A stretch of 64,000 nt of DNA from Pseudomonas arsenicoxydans (GCF_900103875.1 NZ_LT629705.1:4597001-4661000); one strand, 5' to 3'; counted from the stretch's first letter, positions 51,169 to 60,911 are shown. Numbers and translations are program-made. Notes: generated from the sequence alone by a model not told the origin.

Positions 51169-54100
51169 TTAGACTTTCTCCACGTTGACCAGGAATGACT
51201 TGGATTCCGGGGTCTGAGTGTTGCCATCGCCGAGGAACGGCACCAGGGTGTTGGTCAGGTAGCCGTGGCGCGTGAGTCCGGTAAAGCCCCAGTGCAGCGG
51301 GATACCGATCTGGTGCACGACCTGACCGTTGACTTGCAGCGGCCGGATTCGCTTGGTGACCACCGCTACCGCTTCGATATGGCCACGCTTGGAACTGACC
51401 CGGACCCGGTCGCCGGCGACGATGCCTTTCTCCTTGGCCAGCACTTCACCGATCTCGACGAATTGCTCGGGCTGGGCAATCGCGTTGAGCTTGCAGTGCT
51501 TGCTCCAGAAGTGGAAATGCTCGGTCAGCCGGTAGCTCGTCGCCGCGTATGGATAATCCTTGGCCACGCCGAGCGAATCCCACACCGAATCGAAGATCCG
51601 CGCCGCCGGGTTGCTGGTGGCTTTCTTGTTTTGCGGGTGCAGCGGGTTGATGCCGATCGGCGTCTCGAACGGCTCGTAATGCTCGGGGAATGGGCCCTCG
51701 TTCATCTTGTCGACGGCGAAGAATCGCGCCACGCCTTCGGGGTTCATGATGAACGGATTCATCCCCGCTTCCGGTGGCACGTCAGCCTTGTAGTCGGGCA
51801 CATCGGTGCCGCCCCAGACTTTGCCGTTCCACCACACCAGGCGTTTTTTCTCGTCCCATGGTTTGCCTTGCGGGTCCGCCGAGGCACGGTTGTAGAGAAT
51901 CCGCCGGTTCGCCGGCCACGCCCAGGCCCAGCCCTGATGTTGATGCATGCCGTAAGGGTCGCTGTTGTCGCGGCGGGCCATCTGGTTGCCGGTCTCGGTC
52001 CAGCTGCCGCAGAAAATCCAGCAGCCGGACGCCGTGCTGCCATCGTCCTTGAGCTGGGCGAACCCGGCCAGTTGCGCGTTGCCCTTGATCGCCGCGCCCG
52101 TGGCATCGGTGAAATCGCTGACCGCGTAGCCGTTGATTTCCTTCGCCAGTTCTTCCGGCGACGGCTCCTCGGGCATCTTGTAGGGCCACGACAGTTTTAG
52201 GATCGGCTCGGCGTAAGCGCCACCATTGGCTTGATAACGCTGGCGCAGCCGTATGAACAACTCGCCCATGATGCGGATGTCGGTGCGAGCTTCGCCCGGG
52301 CCTTCGGCGCCTTTCCAGTGCCATTGCAGCCAGCGACTGCTGTTGACCAGCGAGCCGTCCTCCTCGGCGAAACAGGTGGTGGGCAGGCGAATCACTTCGG
52401 TCTGGATGTCCGCACTCTTCACATCGTTGTACGGCCCGACATTGCGCCAGAACTCCGAGGTTTCAGTCGACAGCGGGTCCATCACCACCAGCCATTTCAA
52501 CTTGGCCAGCGCCGCCATCACCCGGTTCTTGTCAGGCAACGCCGCGATAGGGTTGAAGCCCTGGCACATATAGCCGTTGACCTTGCCCTGCCCCATCAGG
52601 TCGAACACTTTGAGGATGTCGTAGTTGGGAATGTCCAGCTTCGGCAAATAGTCATAGGCCCAATTGTTCTCGGCCGTGGCGTTGTCGCGGTACCAGGCTT
52701 TCATCAGGCTGACGTGGAATTTGCTGTAGTTCTGCCAATAGGACAGTTGCCCCGGACGCAACGGTTTCTGCGTGCGTTTGACGATGTAGGTGTTGTAATC
52801 CTGCTCGGCATCCGTCGGCAAGGTCAGATAACCCGGCAGCGAGTTGGACAGCAAGCCGAGGTCGGTCAGGCCCTGGATGTTGGAGTGCCCGCGCAAGGCA
52901 TTCACGCCCCCGCCCGGCATGCCGACGTTGCCCAGCAGCAATTGCACCATCGCGGCGCTGCGGATGATTTGCGAGCCAATCGAGTGCTGGGTCCAGCCCA
53001 GCGCATAGAGAATCGTCATGGTCTTGCCCGGTTGCGCGCAAGTAGCGATCTCGTCCCAGATTTTTTGCATGGCGTCGACCGGCATGCCACAAATCTGGCT
53101 CGCCAGTTCAATGGTGTAGCGGCTGTAATGCTGCTTCATCAATTGATAGACGCAGCGCGGGTCCTGCAGGGTCGGGTCGATTTTGACGAAGCCGTCCTCA
53201 CCGAGTTCATAACCCCAGCCGGACTTGTCGGTATAGCTGCGCTTGGCGACGTCGTAACCGCTGAAGATTCCGTCCTCGAAGCCATAGCCGGCTTTGACGA
53301 TGAAGGACACGTCGGTGTAATTGCGCACGTATTCGTGCTGGATCTTGTCCTGGGCCAGCAGGTAGTTGATCAACCCGCCCATGAACGCGATGTCGGTGCC
53401 GGTGCGTATCGGCGCGTAATAGTCAGCCACCGAGGCCGTGCGGGTAAACCGCGGGTCGACCACGATCAACCGCGCCTTGTTGTGCGCCTTGGCTTCGGTC
53501 ACCCATTTGAAGCCGCAGGGGTGCGCTTCTGCTGCGTTGCCGCCCATCACCAGGACCAAGTTCGCGTTGGCGATGTCGGTCCAGGTATTGGTCATGGCAC
53601 CACGGCCGTACGTCGGGGCAAGACTTGCCACCGTCGGGCCGTGTCAGACACGCGCCTGGTTATCAAACCCCAGCATGCCGAGACTGCGAATGACCTTGTG
53701 GGTGATGTAGCCCGCTTCGTTGGACGCCGCCGACGCCGCCAGGAACCCCGTGGTCAGCCAGCGATTCACCGTTTGGCCCTGGGCATTCTTCTCGATGAAG
53801 TTGGCATCGCGGTCGGCCTTCATCAGGTCGGCGACCCGGTCCAGCGCTTCATCCCAGGAAATGCGTGTCCATTCGGTGCTGCCCGGCTTGCGCACTTGCG
53901 GATATTGCAGGCGGCCGGGGCTGTGAATGAAGTCCAGCAAACCGGCGCCTTTGGGGCACAGGGTGCCGCGGTTGACGGGGTGGTCGGCATCGCCTTCGAT
54001 GTGGATGATGCTTTGCGCAACGTTTTTGGCGGTATCGCCCTGGCTGTACATGATGACGCCGCAGCCCACCGAGCAATACGGGCAGGTGTTGCGGGTTTCA

Positions 54101-54234
54101 TGGGTGTGGGCGAGTTTGAAATGGCGTACCTGCTCGGCGAAGGCTGTCGCGGGGAGCATGCCCAGCGCGCCGAGGCTCGAGCCCGCAAGGCCGATACCAG
54201 CGACCTTGAAGAACTGACGACGGTTGAGGTCCAT
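51169..54234 (-). CDS. fdnG: Selenocysteine formate dehydrogenase alpha subunit
   Basis: This is a 1021-aa molybdenum or tungsten enzyme oxidising formate to CO2 in the periplasm. A twin-arginine signal (MDLNRRQFFKVAGIGLAGSS) and the N-terminal cluster CPYCSVGCG are present. The frame is broken only by TGA 53644-53646, in the context DNQARV-U-HGPTVASLAPTYGRGAM, which is the family's Sec site at residue 197. A SECIS hairpin follows, and selA, selB and tRNA-Sec are nearby. So this is one selenoprotein, not two genes or a pseudogene. C-terminal bis-MGD domains are complete. Confidence 0.95.
53601..53646 (-). promoter_or_regulatory. Bacterial SECIS element with UGA Sec codon
   Basis: Directly after TGA the minus strand reads CACGGCCCGACGG, then TGGCAAGTCTTGCCCC. 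This is a stem-loop with apical AGUCU, like the E. coli fdhF/fdnG SECIS (apical GGUCUGC) at the correct distance of about 16-40 nt from the UGA. SelB would bind it. Confidence 0.88.
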
Positions 54235-54257
54235 CGTGCACTCCTGATCAGGTGGAG

Positions 54258-54284
54258 ACCCGGTACTTTTGCCGGGTTTTTCTT
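54258..54284 (+). terminator. Hairpin plus T-run upstream of fdnG
   Basis: ACCCGG and CCGGGT form a 6-bp stem with an 8-nt loop followed by TTTTTCTT on the plus strand. No plus-strand gene ends just before it, so it would stop antisense transcription of the fdn 5' region, or be fortuitous. Confidence 0.4.
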
Positions 54285-54500
54285 GACGATCACAGTGGCG
54301 GCAGCGTGACTACCGACATCTGAAACTTTAGCCAATGGGAGAACTGACTGCCTGGAAACCGACCATCGGGCAGTGCCGGATGTCAGCCATCACACCTGAC
54401 ACTGTGGGAATGTGTTGTTCGCACCATTAGCGTCTCGCTCCCACAGGGCTTGGCGTTTATCATTGCGCCACGTTCAACCACGCTTTCTACGAGACTGAGC

Positions 54501-55655
54501 ATGACCTTCGATTTTGATCAGGTGTTCGACCGCCACGACACAGGCAGTACCAAGTGGAGCCGCTACCCCGCCGATGTATTGCCAATGTGGGTCGCCGACA
54601 TGGACTTCGCCGCGCCGCCGGTCATTGTCGAAGCCCTGCGTAAACGCCTCGAACACCCGATGGTCGGCTACAGCGTGCCTCAGGATGATCTGCGCGCGGC
54701 CGTCATTGCCGACCTCTGGAACAAGTACGCCTGGCGCGTATTGCCGGAAGAACTGATCTTCCTGCCGGGCGTGGAGTCGGGTTTCAATATGGCCCTGAAG
54801 GCGCTGGTCGAGCCGCAGCAGAACGTGGTGGTCCAGGTCCCGAACTACCCGCCGCTGCGCCATGCGCCGGGTCACTGGGGTTTGCACAAGGTTGAACTGG
54901 AATTCGATGCATTGGCCGACGGCACTTATGCCACGCAACTCGACGCCTTGAGCCAGGCGCTCAAAGGTGGCGGCGCGCTGCTGCTGAGTAACCCGCATAA
55001 CCCGCTGGGCAAGGTCTTCCCGCGGGAAGAACTGCAAGCGGTCGCCGACATCTGCCTGGAGCAAAACGCCTGGATCATCTCCGATGAAATCCATGCCGAG
55101 CTGTGTTTCGACGGGCGTGTGCACATTCCGACCGCTTCATTAAGCCCACAGATCGCTCAGCGCACCATCACGCTGATGTCGGCGAGCAAGGCTTACAACA
55201 TCGCCGGCCTGAAAACCTCCTTCATGATCATTCAGGACGCTGCGGTGCGCGCTCGGGTCAATCATGCGCGTTGCGGCATGGTCGACAGCGTCAACCCGTT
55301 GGGCATGGAAGCGACGCGCGTCGCGTACAGCGAAGGCGGTCCGTGGCTGGCCGATTTGAAGGCGTATCTGCAAAGCAATCGGGATTATTTGGTGGACGCG
55401 GTTCGCACCCGGCTGCCGGGCGTGACAATGAACATCCCGCAAGGCACGTACCTGGCGTGGCTCGATTGCTCAGCCCTGGGTCTGGACAATCCGCAACAGT
55501 TCTTCCTCGAAACGGCCAAGGTTGGCCTGAGCCCGGGACTGGATTTCGGCGATAACGACCGGCAGTTCGTGCGCCTGAATTTCGGCTGCCCGCGGGCGTT
55601 GCTTGAAGAGGGTCTGGCGCGAATGGAGCGCAGCCTGCTCAACCTCAAGGCCTGA
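54501..55655 (+). CDS. PatB/MalY-type PLP aminotransferase (C-S beta-lyase)
   Basis: This is a 384-aa fold-type I PLP enzyme. The catalytic Lys is in MSASKAYNIAGLKTSF. The N-terminal MWVADMDFAAPPVI motif and SDEIHAEL Asp motif are the PatB/MalY-specific forms, pointing to cystathionine beta-lyase activity. The start at 54501 (MTFDFDQVF) has only a weak GAG ribosome site and an upstream in-frame ATG at 54450 is less likely. A REP doublet follows the gene. Confidence 0.85.
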   Translation: MTFDFDQVFDRHDTGSTKWSRYPADVLPMWVADMDFAAPPVIVEALRKRLEHPMVGYSVPQDDLRAAVIADLWNKYAWRVLPEELIFLPGVESGFNMALKALVEPQQNVVVQVPNYPPLRHAPGHWGLHKVELEFDALADGTYATQLDALSQALKGGGALLLSNPHNPLGKVFPREELQAVADICLEQNAWIISDEIHAELCFDGRVHIPTASLSPQIAQRTITLMSASKAYNIAGLKTSFMIIQDAAVRARVNHARCGMVDSVNPLGMEATRVAYSEGGPWLADLKAYLQSNRDYLVDAVRTRLPGVTMNIPQGTYLAWLDCSALGLDNPQQFFLETAKVGLSPGLDFGDNDRQFVRLNFGCPRALLEEGLARMERSLLNLKA

Positions 55656-55667
55656 CCCTGCCCAGTT

Positions 55668-55774
55668 GATCGTTCCCACGCTCTGCGTGGGAATGCAGTC
55701 CGGGACGCTCTGCGTCCCAAGAGCGGACGCAGAGCGTCCATTGCGGCATTCCCACGCAGAGCGTGGGAACGATC
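55668..55774. repeat. REP-type inverted doublet
   Basis: GATCGTTCCCACGCTCTGCG at the left returns inverted as CGCAGAGCGTGGGAACGATC at the right. GGACGCTCTGCGTCC-type palindromes lie within. This is the common Pseudomonas intergenic palindrome family. A diverged second copy lies at 59035-59168. Confidence 0.8.
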
Positions 55775-55865
55775 TATGAAAGAGGCTCCGAAATCCAACC
55801 GAACTCAAGGCAAAAACCCAAGGTCAACCCTTTGACTCTTGTGCCTCGAGAACGGAGATTTCCCG

Positions 55866-56723
55866 ATGATTGACTACCCAAAACCACCCTTCAAGAAACA
55901 AGGCCAGCCCGTTCCCGGCTCGCAAAAGAAAATGGATCCCTACCCGGACTGCGGCGAGCAAAGCTATAAAGGCTCGGGCCGGCTGGACGGCAAGATCGCC
56001 CTGATCACCGGGGCTGACAGTGGTATCGGCCGGGCGGTAGCCATTGCCTTCGCCCGTGAAGGCGCGGATGTCGCCATTGCCTACCTTAATGAACACGAAG
56101 ACGCACAGGAAACCGCACGCTGGGTCGAACAGGCCGGGCGCCAGTGCGTGCTGCTGCCCGGCGACATTGCGCACAAAGCGCAATGCCAGGCCCTGGTCGA
56201 CAAGACCGTCGAGCGCTTTGGCCGGATCGATATTCTGGTCAACAACGCCGCCTTCCAGATGACTCACGAGCACTTCGAAGACATCCCGGACGAAGAATGG
56301 GTCATGACTTTCGACGTGAACATCACGGCCATGTTCAGGATCTGCCAGGCCGCGCTCAAGCACATGAAGGCCGGCAGTTCGATCATCAACACCAGCTCGA
56401 TCAACTCTGACATGCCCAAACCCTCCCTCCTCGCCTACGCTACGACCAAGGGCGCGATCGCCAACTTCACCGGCGGCCTGGCGCAGATGCTCGGGCCAAA
56501 AAACATTCGGGTGAACTGCGTGGCACCGGGGCCGATCTGGACACCCTTGATCGTCTCGACCATGCCCAATGAAGAAGTGCAGAACTTCGGAGCCCAAACC
56601 CCACTGGGGCGGCCGGGTCAACCGGTGGAAGTGGCGCCGATTTATGTGCTGCTGGCGTCGGACGAGGCCAGTTACATCACGGGGCAACGGTATGGCGTCA
56701 CGGGCGGCAAGCCGATGTTGTGA
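55866..56723 (+). CDS. SDR oxidoreductase, YghA/glucose-dehydrogenase type
   Basis: This is a 285-aa short-chain dehydrogenase with a long N-terminal extension (PPFKKQGQPVPGSQKKMDPY). The cofactor motif is ITGADSGIGRAVA. The catalytic set is NNAAFQM, SSIN and YATTKGA. Members of this extended group include E. coli YghA and plant-type general stress SDRs. The substrate is unknown. GGAGA 8 nt upstream supports the ATG at 55866, and a start at 55839 has no ribosome site. Confidence 0.88.
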   Translation: MIDYPKPPFKKQGQPVPGSQKKMDPYPDCGEQSYKGSGRLDGKIALITGADSGIGRAVAIAFAREGADVAIAYLNEHEDAQETARWVEQAGRQCVLLPGDIAHKAQCQALVDKTVERFGRIDILVNNAAFQMTHEHFEDIPDEEWVMTFDVNITAMFRICQAALKHMKAGSSIINTSSINSDMPKPSLLAYATTKGAIANFTGGLAQMLGPKNIRVNCVAPGPIWTPLIVSTMPNEEVQNFGAQTPLGRPGQPVEVAPIYVLLASDEASYITGQRYGVTGGKPML

Positions 56724-56822
56724 TCGCGCCTGTCGTTTCCGTCTTGCACCTCACCGGGCAAGCGTAACGTTCGTTTGATCACCTTGAACCCGCCCACACG
56801 TGCCCCCTGACGAGTACCGATC

Positions 56823-58166
56823 ATGAGCTTTATTATATGGGTGGCCGTGTTGGGCGCCGTGCTGCTGACGCTGGCACTGACCTCGTCGTACCTGCGCTGG
56901 ATGCCGGTGACCACTTCAGCCGTCTGCCTGGCGCTGGGGGTCGGCATCGGGCCGGCAGGGCTCGGCCTGTTGAAACTCGACATTGATGACGCTTCTGGCT
57001 GGATGGAGCACCTGACGGAAGTCGCGGTGCTCTTTTCATTGTTTGTCTGCGGCTTGAAATTGCGCTCGCCGCTGAAGGAAAAGAACTGGCGGATCGCCTT
57101 CGGTCTCGCCGGTCCGGTCATGGTCTTGACCATCGGCGGCCTCTGCCTGTTGCTGCATTACGGGCTGCAGTTGTCCTGGGGGGCCTCGATGCTGATCGGC
57201 TCCATTCTGGCGCCGACCGACCCTGTGCTCGCAGCCCTCGTCCAGGTCAACGACGCAAGGGACGACGACAGCGTGCGCTTTGGCCTGTCCGGTGAAGCCG
57301 GACTCAATGACGGCATTGCGTTTCCGTTCGTGATCCTTGGGCTGCTACTGCTGCAACACGATGGCAACCCCGGATGGCTCGGCGACTGGGCGCTGGGCAG
57401 TGTGCTCTGGGCGGTTCCCGCCGGATTGCTGACGGGATACTGGATGGGACGCGGTATTGGACGGGCAACATTGTCGCTGCGGATCAAAAATGATGACAGC
57501 ACGCTGTCCCCGAACGACTACCTGGCCCTCGCCCTGATCGCCCTGGCCTATGTCGGCGCCGAGTCCATCCACGCCTATGGTTTCTTGTCTGTGTTCGCTG
57601 CCGGCCTGGGGTTGCGTCAGGCCGAGGTGAAATCCACCGGCGAATCACAACCGCCCGCCGAGCACCTGGTTCAACCCGTTGTCGGTCATCAGAACGTTGA
57701 ACCGCAGCACGCCGTGCATGGCGATACCGAGCATCTGGAAGACACCCAAGTCGCAGCGGGGATCATGATGGGAGACATGCTCGCCTTCGGCAGCCTGGTG
57801 GAGCGGGCGATGGAAGTGTTTCTGGTGACGCTGCTTGGCGTAGTGCTGATCGCGCACTGGGACTGGCGTGCGTTGCTGGTCAGCGGGGTGTTGTTTTGCC
57901 TGATTCGGCCCTTGAGTGTCGCAGTCATGCCCTGGGGCGGGCTGCTCGATCGGCGGCAGCGGCTGTTGATTGGCTGGTTCGGCATCCGTGGCATCGGCAG
58001 CCTATATTACCTGTTCTATGCCTTGAACCATGGGCTGGATCACTCGGTGGCGACGCTGTGCACTGACCTGACGTTGTCGGTGGTTGCCTTGAGCATCCTG
58101 ATTCACGGGGTCAGTACCCAACCTACCCTCGCCCATTACGAACGCAGCAAGAAACGGTTTTTTTGA
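56823..58166 (+). CDS. CPA1-family sodium/proton antiporter
   Basis: This is a 447-aa membrane protein with about 11-12 helices. The NhaP-type membrane sequence ASMLIGSILAPTDPVLAALVQ holds the ion-binding Asp (TDP). GEAGLNDGIAFPFVIL holds the conserved ND pair. It ends with a short basic tail. A long hydrophilic insert (about residues 265-300: GESQPPAEHLVQPVVGHQNVE) between helices is unusual. It stands about 100 bp downstream of the SDR gene. Confidence 0.87.
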   Translation: MSFIIWVAVLGAVLLTLALTSSYLRWMPVTTSAVCLALGVGIGPAGLGLLKLDIDDASGWMEHLTEVAVLFSLFVCGLKLRSPLKEKNWRIAFGLAGPVMVLTIGGLCLLLHYGLQLSWGASMLIGSILAPTDPVLAALVQVNDARDDDSVRFGLSGEAGLNDGIAFPFVILGLLLLQHDGNPGWLGDWALGSVLWAVPAGLLTGYWMGRGIGRATLSLRIKNDDSTLSPNDYLALALIALAYVGAESIHAYGFLSVFAAGLGLRQAEVKSTGESQPPAEHLVQPVVGHQNVEPQHAVHGDTEHLEDTQVAAGIMMGDMLAFGSLVERAMEVFLVTLLGVVLIAHWDWRALLVSGVLFCLIRPLSVAVMPWGGLLDRRQRLLIGWFGIRGIGSLYYLFYALNHGLDHSVATLCTDLTLSVVALSILIHGVSTQPTLAHYERSKKRFF

Positions 58167-58358
58167 TTTTTTGCTGTGTAATTAGTTGTTGACCTATCGA
58201 ATTTTCATCTCAAAAAAAATTAAATCCCTGGGGAACCCGTCAGTCACAACGTTAATGCCGTCTGTGTTTTGTCAGGCAAGCAGGAACGACAGTGTACGGT
58301 TCCACTGTGGCAACGATGCCGTTCAAAAGGGACCTCGGATAACAATAAGGTGCCCGTC

Positions 58359-58649
58359 ATGACTCAATGTTCGTCCCCCGATCAGATCAAGGCCTGCCGC
58401 ACGTTCGCTCTGGAACGCAATCGGCAGATGTTCGAAGAAGCCCAGTTGCTGAGCCGCTGTGCCTTTGAATTGCTTGAAGGCGGCGATCTGGATGTGGAGC
58501 TGTTTGAGCGATATCGGACAATGCGCAGAAAAGCTGATGAGAAGTTTCAGGAAGCGATTGAGCACTTGCGATTGCTCAATGAAGATTTTCCGCCGATTCC
58601 GGTGTGTGCGAACCATTCCCAGCGTTTGCGTGATTCACTTGAGCTCTGA
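58359..58649 (+). CDS. Small helical protein of unknown function
   Basis: This is a 96-aa hydrophilic protein, almost all predicted helix, with Glu/Arg/Leu heptads (ALERNRQMFEEAQLLSRCAFELLEGG, ERYRTMRRKADEKFQEAIEHLRLL). AAGGTG precedes the ATG at 58359. The frame is open to 58269 but that part is not protein-like. Family not recognised. Confidence 0.6.
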   Translation: MTQCSSPDQIKACRTFALERNRQMFEEAQLLSRCAFELLEGGDLDVELFERYRTMRRKADEKFQEAIEHLRLLNEDFPPIPVCANHSQRLRDSLEL

Positions 58650-58672
58650 GCGTGGACCTGAAAAGCCTGGCC

Positions 58673-58717
58673 TGGTTGTTGGGGTTGGGGTTGGGATTGG
58701 GATTGGGATTGGGATTA
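58673..58717 (+). repeat. GGG(A/T)TT-type hexamer tandem repeat, G-quadruplex prone
   Basis: At least six G-runs spaced by TT or ATT occur in direct order (GGGGTTGGGGTTGGGATT, then GGGATT units). The plus strand could fold as a G-quadruplex. The right side of the element carries the mirror of it. Confidence 0.8.
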
Positions 58718-58725
58718 GGTACATA

Positions 58726-58962
58726 TCCGTTTCTGCAGTAACGGCGGCTATTGGTTCCGCTCTTACAGCGGGTTACTTGGAAAAGCGCCAAGTAACCAAG
58801 CGCTTTTGCCCCTGACGTTCGGTGCCTCGCTAAGGCTCGGCATGCCCTCGCTCCGGTCCTGCTCCGTGGGCCCGCCGCCATCGGCCATCCATGGCCGGGG
58901 GCGGCTAACCCGGCATCCATGCCGGGTTGCCCACTGCGCAGAACCTCCACTCGGCCTCTCGA
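58726..58962 (+). repeat. Left long inverted arm of the nested palindrome
   Basis: About 235 bp that recur inverted at about 59312-59551. The core from GTCCTGCTCCGTGGGCCCGC to GGGTTGCCCACTGCGCAGAA is essentially identical in both arms, while outer parts differ at roughly one base in ten (by eye). Confidence 0.85.
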
Positions 58963-59034
58963 GGGGGCGTGTACCGCAAAAGCAAAGCGAGGCGGCCTGC
59001 CGGCCGGCCTGATTCTTCAACGCTGACGCGTCCT

Positions 59035-59168
59035 GATCGTTCCCATGCTCCGCGTGGGAATGCATCCCGTGACGCTCCGCGTCACCCTTGCGCAAGACTC
59101 AAGCCGGTGTCGACAGCGGAACGCAGAGCGTCCCCGGCGGCATTCCCACGCGAAGCATGGGAACGATC
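59035..59168. repeat. Central REP-type inverted doublet
   Basis: GATCGTTCCCATGCTCCGCG and its inverse CGCGAAGCATGGGAACGATC bound a 134-bp palindrome in the middle of the larger element. It is a diverged copy of 55668-55774. Confidence 0.8.
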
Positions 59169-59311
59169 AACGACAAGATCAACAGCATCGCGAGCAGGCT
59201 CACTCCCACATAAAGCAGAGCAGGCCGGCGCACCGCTGTTGCTCCTCACCACTCATCAGGCCGAGCGTTAGCTCGCCTTCCGCTTTTGATTTTGATCTTG
59301 ATCTGCCCCAT

Positions 59312-59551
59312 CGGAAGGCCGAACGCAGGTTCTGCGCAGTGGGCAACCCGGCATGGATGCCGGGTTAGCCGCCCCCGGCCATGGATGGCCGATGGCGGCG
59401 GGCCCACGGAGCAGGACCGGAGTGAGGGAATGCCGAGCCACAGCGAGGCACCGTACGTCAGGGGCGAAAGCGTTTGGTTACTTTGCGCTTTTCAAAGTGA
59501 CCCGCCGTCAGGGCGGAACCAATAGTCGCCGTGACCCAAGTAACGGATATG
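59312..59551 (-). repeat. Right long inverted arm of the nested palindrome
   Basis: Inverse copy of 58726-58962, including GGGCAACCCGGCATGGATGC and CCGCCCCCGGCCATGGATGG. Spacer between arms is about 350 bp. Confidence 0.85.
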
Positions 59552-59556
59552 CCCAC

Positions 59557-59594
59557 AATCCAATCCAATCCAACCTAACCCAACCCAACCCCAA
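59557..59594 (-). repeat. Right G-rich (minus strand) tandem repeat
   Basis: AATCC/AACCC units in a row (ATCCAATCCAATCCAACC, then CCAACCCAACCCC) mirror the left G-rich block. The G-rich strand is the minus strand here. Confidence 0.8.
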
Positions 59595-59833
59595 AACTTT
59601 CTTAAGTGAACAGTCTAGTTGCCAGGATCTATGGTGCCGCGAAGTGCATGAGTCAAATTCCAGACTCATGCAGCCTGCACGAATGCAGTTCGCCAGCAGA
59701 GCGCTCAACCCATTGTTTTACATAGAAATTACGTGACTGAAAAAGTAGGCACGACAAATGCTCCAGGACCATAAGCGACCTTCGGCCTTGAGACCGATAG
59801 CGCACCCCCAAAGATTACCTGAGAGATTTGACC

Positions 59834-60310
59834 ATGAACGCCATCGACCTGTTGAAAGCCGACCATGAACGCGTAAAAAGCATCCTGACCCAGTTGAGCG
59901 AGTCCACCGAACGTGGTGTGAAAAAACGCACCGAACTGCTGGCCAAGCTTGAAATGGAGATCACCATCCATACCCGCCTCGAAGAGGAAGTCTTGTACCC
60001 CGCGTTCAAAAAAGCGGGCGGCAAGGAACAAGACGTCATGTACTACGAAGCCAAGGAAGAACATCGCACCGTGGATTCGCTGGTACTGCCTGACTTGAAA
60101 GCCACCGATCCTTCTACCCCGGAATTCGCAGGTCGAGTCAAAGTGGTCAAGGAATTGCTGGAACACCACATCGAAGAAGAGGAAACGGAAATGTTCCCGC
60201 AAGCCAAGAAGCTGCTGGGCAAGACCACTCTGGAAGAGCTGGGTGCACAGATGGAAACGCTCAAGGTTCAATACAAGAAAGAACTGACCGCGTCCAACAT
60301 GGCAGCGTGA
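59834..60310 (+). CDS. Hemerythrin HHE domain protein
   Basis: This is a 158-aa four-helix bundle with the non-haem di-iron ligands: His in DLLKADHERVKS, HTRLEEEVLYP, EEHRTVDSL and LEHHIEEEETEMFP. It is expected to bind O2 or iron, or sense them, in the cytoplasm. The ATG at 59834 is preceded by AGAG. A terminator follows. Stands alone downstream of the nested palindrome. Confidence 0.9.
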   Translation: MNAIDLLKADHERVKSILTQLSESTERGVKKRTELLAKLEMEITIHTRLEEEVLYPAFKKAGGKEQDVMYYEAKEEHRTVDSLVLPDLKATDPSTPEFAGRVKVVKELLEHHIEEEETEMFPQAKKLLGKTTLEELGAQMETLKVQYKKELTASNMAA

Positions 60311-60330
60311 TGAAGTGCATTGATTCACCA

Positions 60331-60355
60331 GGCCCGGCAACCGCCGGGCCTTTTT
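60331..60355 (+). terminator. Intrinsic terminator after hemerythrin gene
   Basis: GGCCCGG-CAAC-CGCCGGGCC forms a strong stem with one bulge followed by TTTTTATT, 20 bp after the stop. It also overlaps the spacer to the convergent membrane-protein gene. Confidence 0.9.
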
Positions 60356-60365
60356 ATTGTGCGGA

Positions 60366-60911
60366 TCAGCCGCCGGGGTTGGTGACCTGGATGTACACCG
60401 CGTACATGCCCAGCAATACCCAGAACGTGGCAAAGATCCACGGCGTGCGCACGGAAAACAGCAACGACTTGCGATACCCCTTGTGGGACGACTCCATCTC
60501 GCTGAACAGCGGAGACTCATCGTACGCCAACCCCATCAATGGCTCGGCGCGCAGCAATTCACTCTGCTTGAAATGCCAATGATCGATGATGTCATAGGCG
60601 GCACGGATGCCCGGCCAGGCGTTGAGCGAACTGAGCAATCCCAGTAACGCCAGGAACGCCGGTACCACCAGCGTGAAGAGTTTCCCCCACTCCGGATTGA
60701 GGTTGGACATGCAGGAAGCAAAGGCAATCACCAGAAACGATTGCGCGGCCAGATAAGCGTCGGTTCGATTGGCGAGGATGCTGGTTTCGTACTGGATTTC
60801 CCGGCGGTAAAAATCCAGGCGTTCCTTGGGTGAGCCGAACATCTTCGCATTATGTTCGGTCAGGGCCTCTTCGGCCGGTGGCTCGGTCAATATTCTTGGC
60901 ACGGCAATCAC
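60366..60911 (-). CDS. Membrane protein of unknown function
   Basis: This is a 181-aa protein with three hydrophobic helices: AAQSFLVIAFASCMSNL, LFTLVVPAFLALLGLLSSL and IFATFWVLLGMYAVYIQV. A soluble helical N-terminal part precedes them. The GTG at 60911 lacks a clear ribosome site, so a later start (e.g. at MFGSPKERL) is possible. No family is assigned with confidence. Confidence 0.6.
   Translation of the reverse strand: MIAVPRILTEPPAEEALTEHNAKMFGSPKERLDFYRREIQYETSILANRTDAYLAAQSFLVIAFASCMSNLNPEWGKLFTLVVPAFLALLGLLSSLNAWPGIRAAYDIIDHWHFKQSELLRAEPLMGLAYDESPLFSEMESSHKGYRKSLLFSVRTPWIFATFWVLLGMYAVYIQVTNPGG

Larger units (their letters stand above)
58650..59833. other. 1.2-kb non-coding region holding a nested palindrome
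   Basis: No real gene is evident. Open frames here are repeat-derived: translations such as RKGDAERHGMHSHAEHGNDQ match the spurious DUF1534-type peptides known from such repeats. The region contains G-rich tandem repeats, two long inverted arms and a central REP doublet, described separately. 59600-59833 is ordinary upstream sequence of the hemerythrin gene. Confidence 0.75.

Noticed and set aside
53644..53646. TGA dividing fdnG into two genes or marking a pseudogene
   Set aside because: SECIS hairpin, family Sec position and the sel genes and tRNA-Sec nearby all support recoding.
52231..54309. 692-aa plus-strand open frame
   Set aside because: It is the antisense of fdnG. Long antisense frames are common in GC-rich genes and this one has no family features.
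58763..59095. 110-aa frame starting MRKGDAERHGMHSHAEHGND
   Set aside because: It translates REP-like repeat DNA and matches the spurious DUF1534-type peptide pattern.
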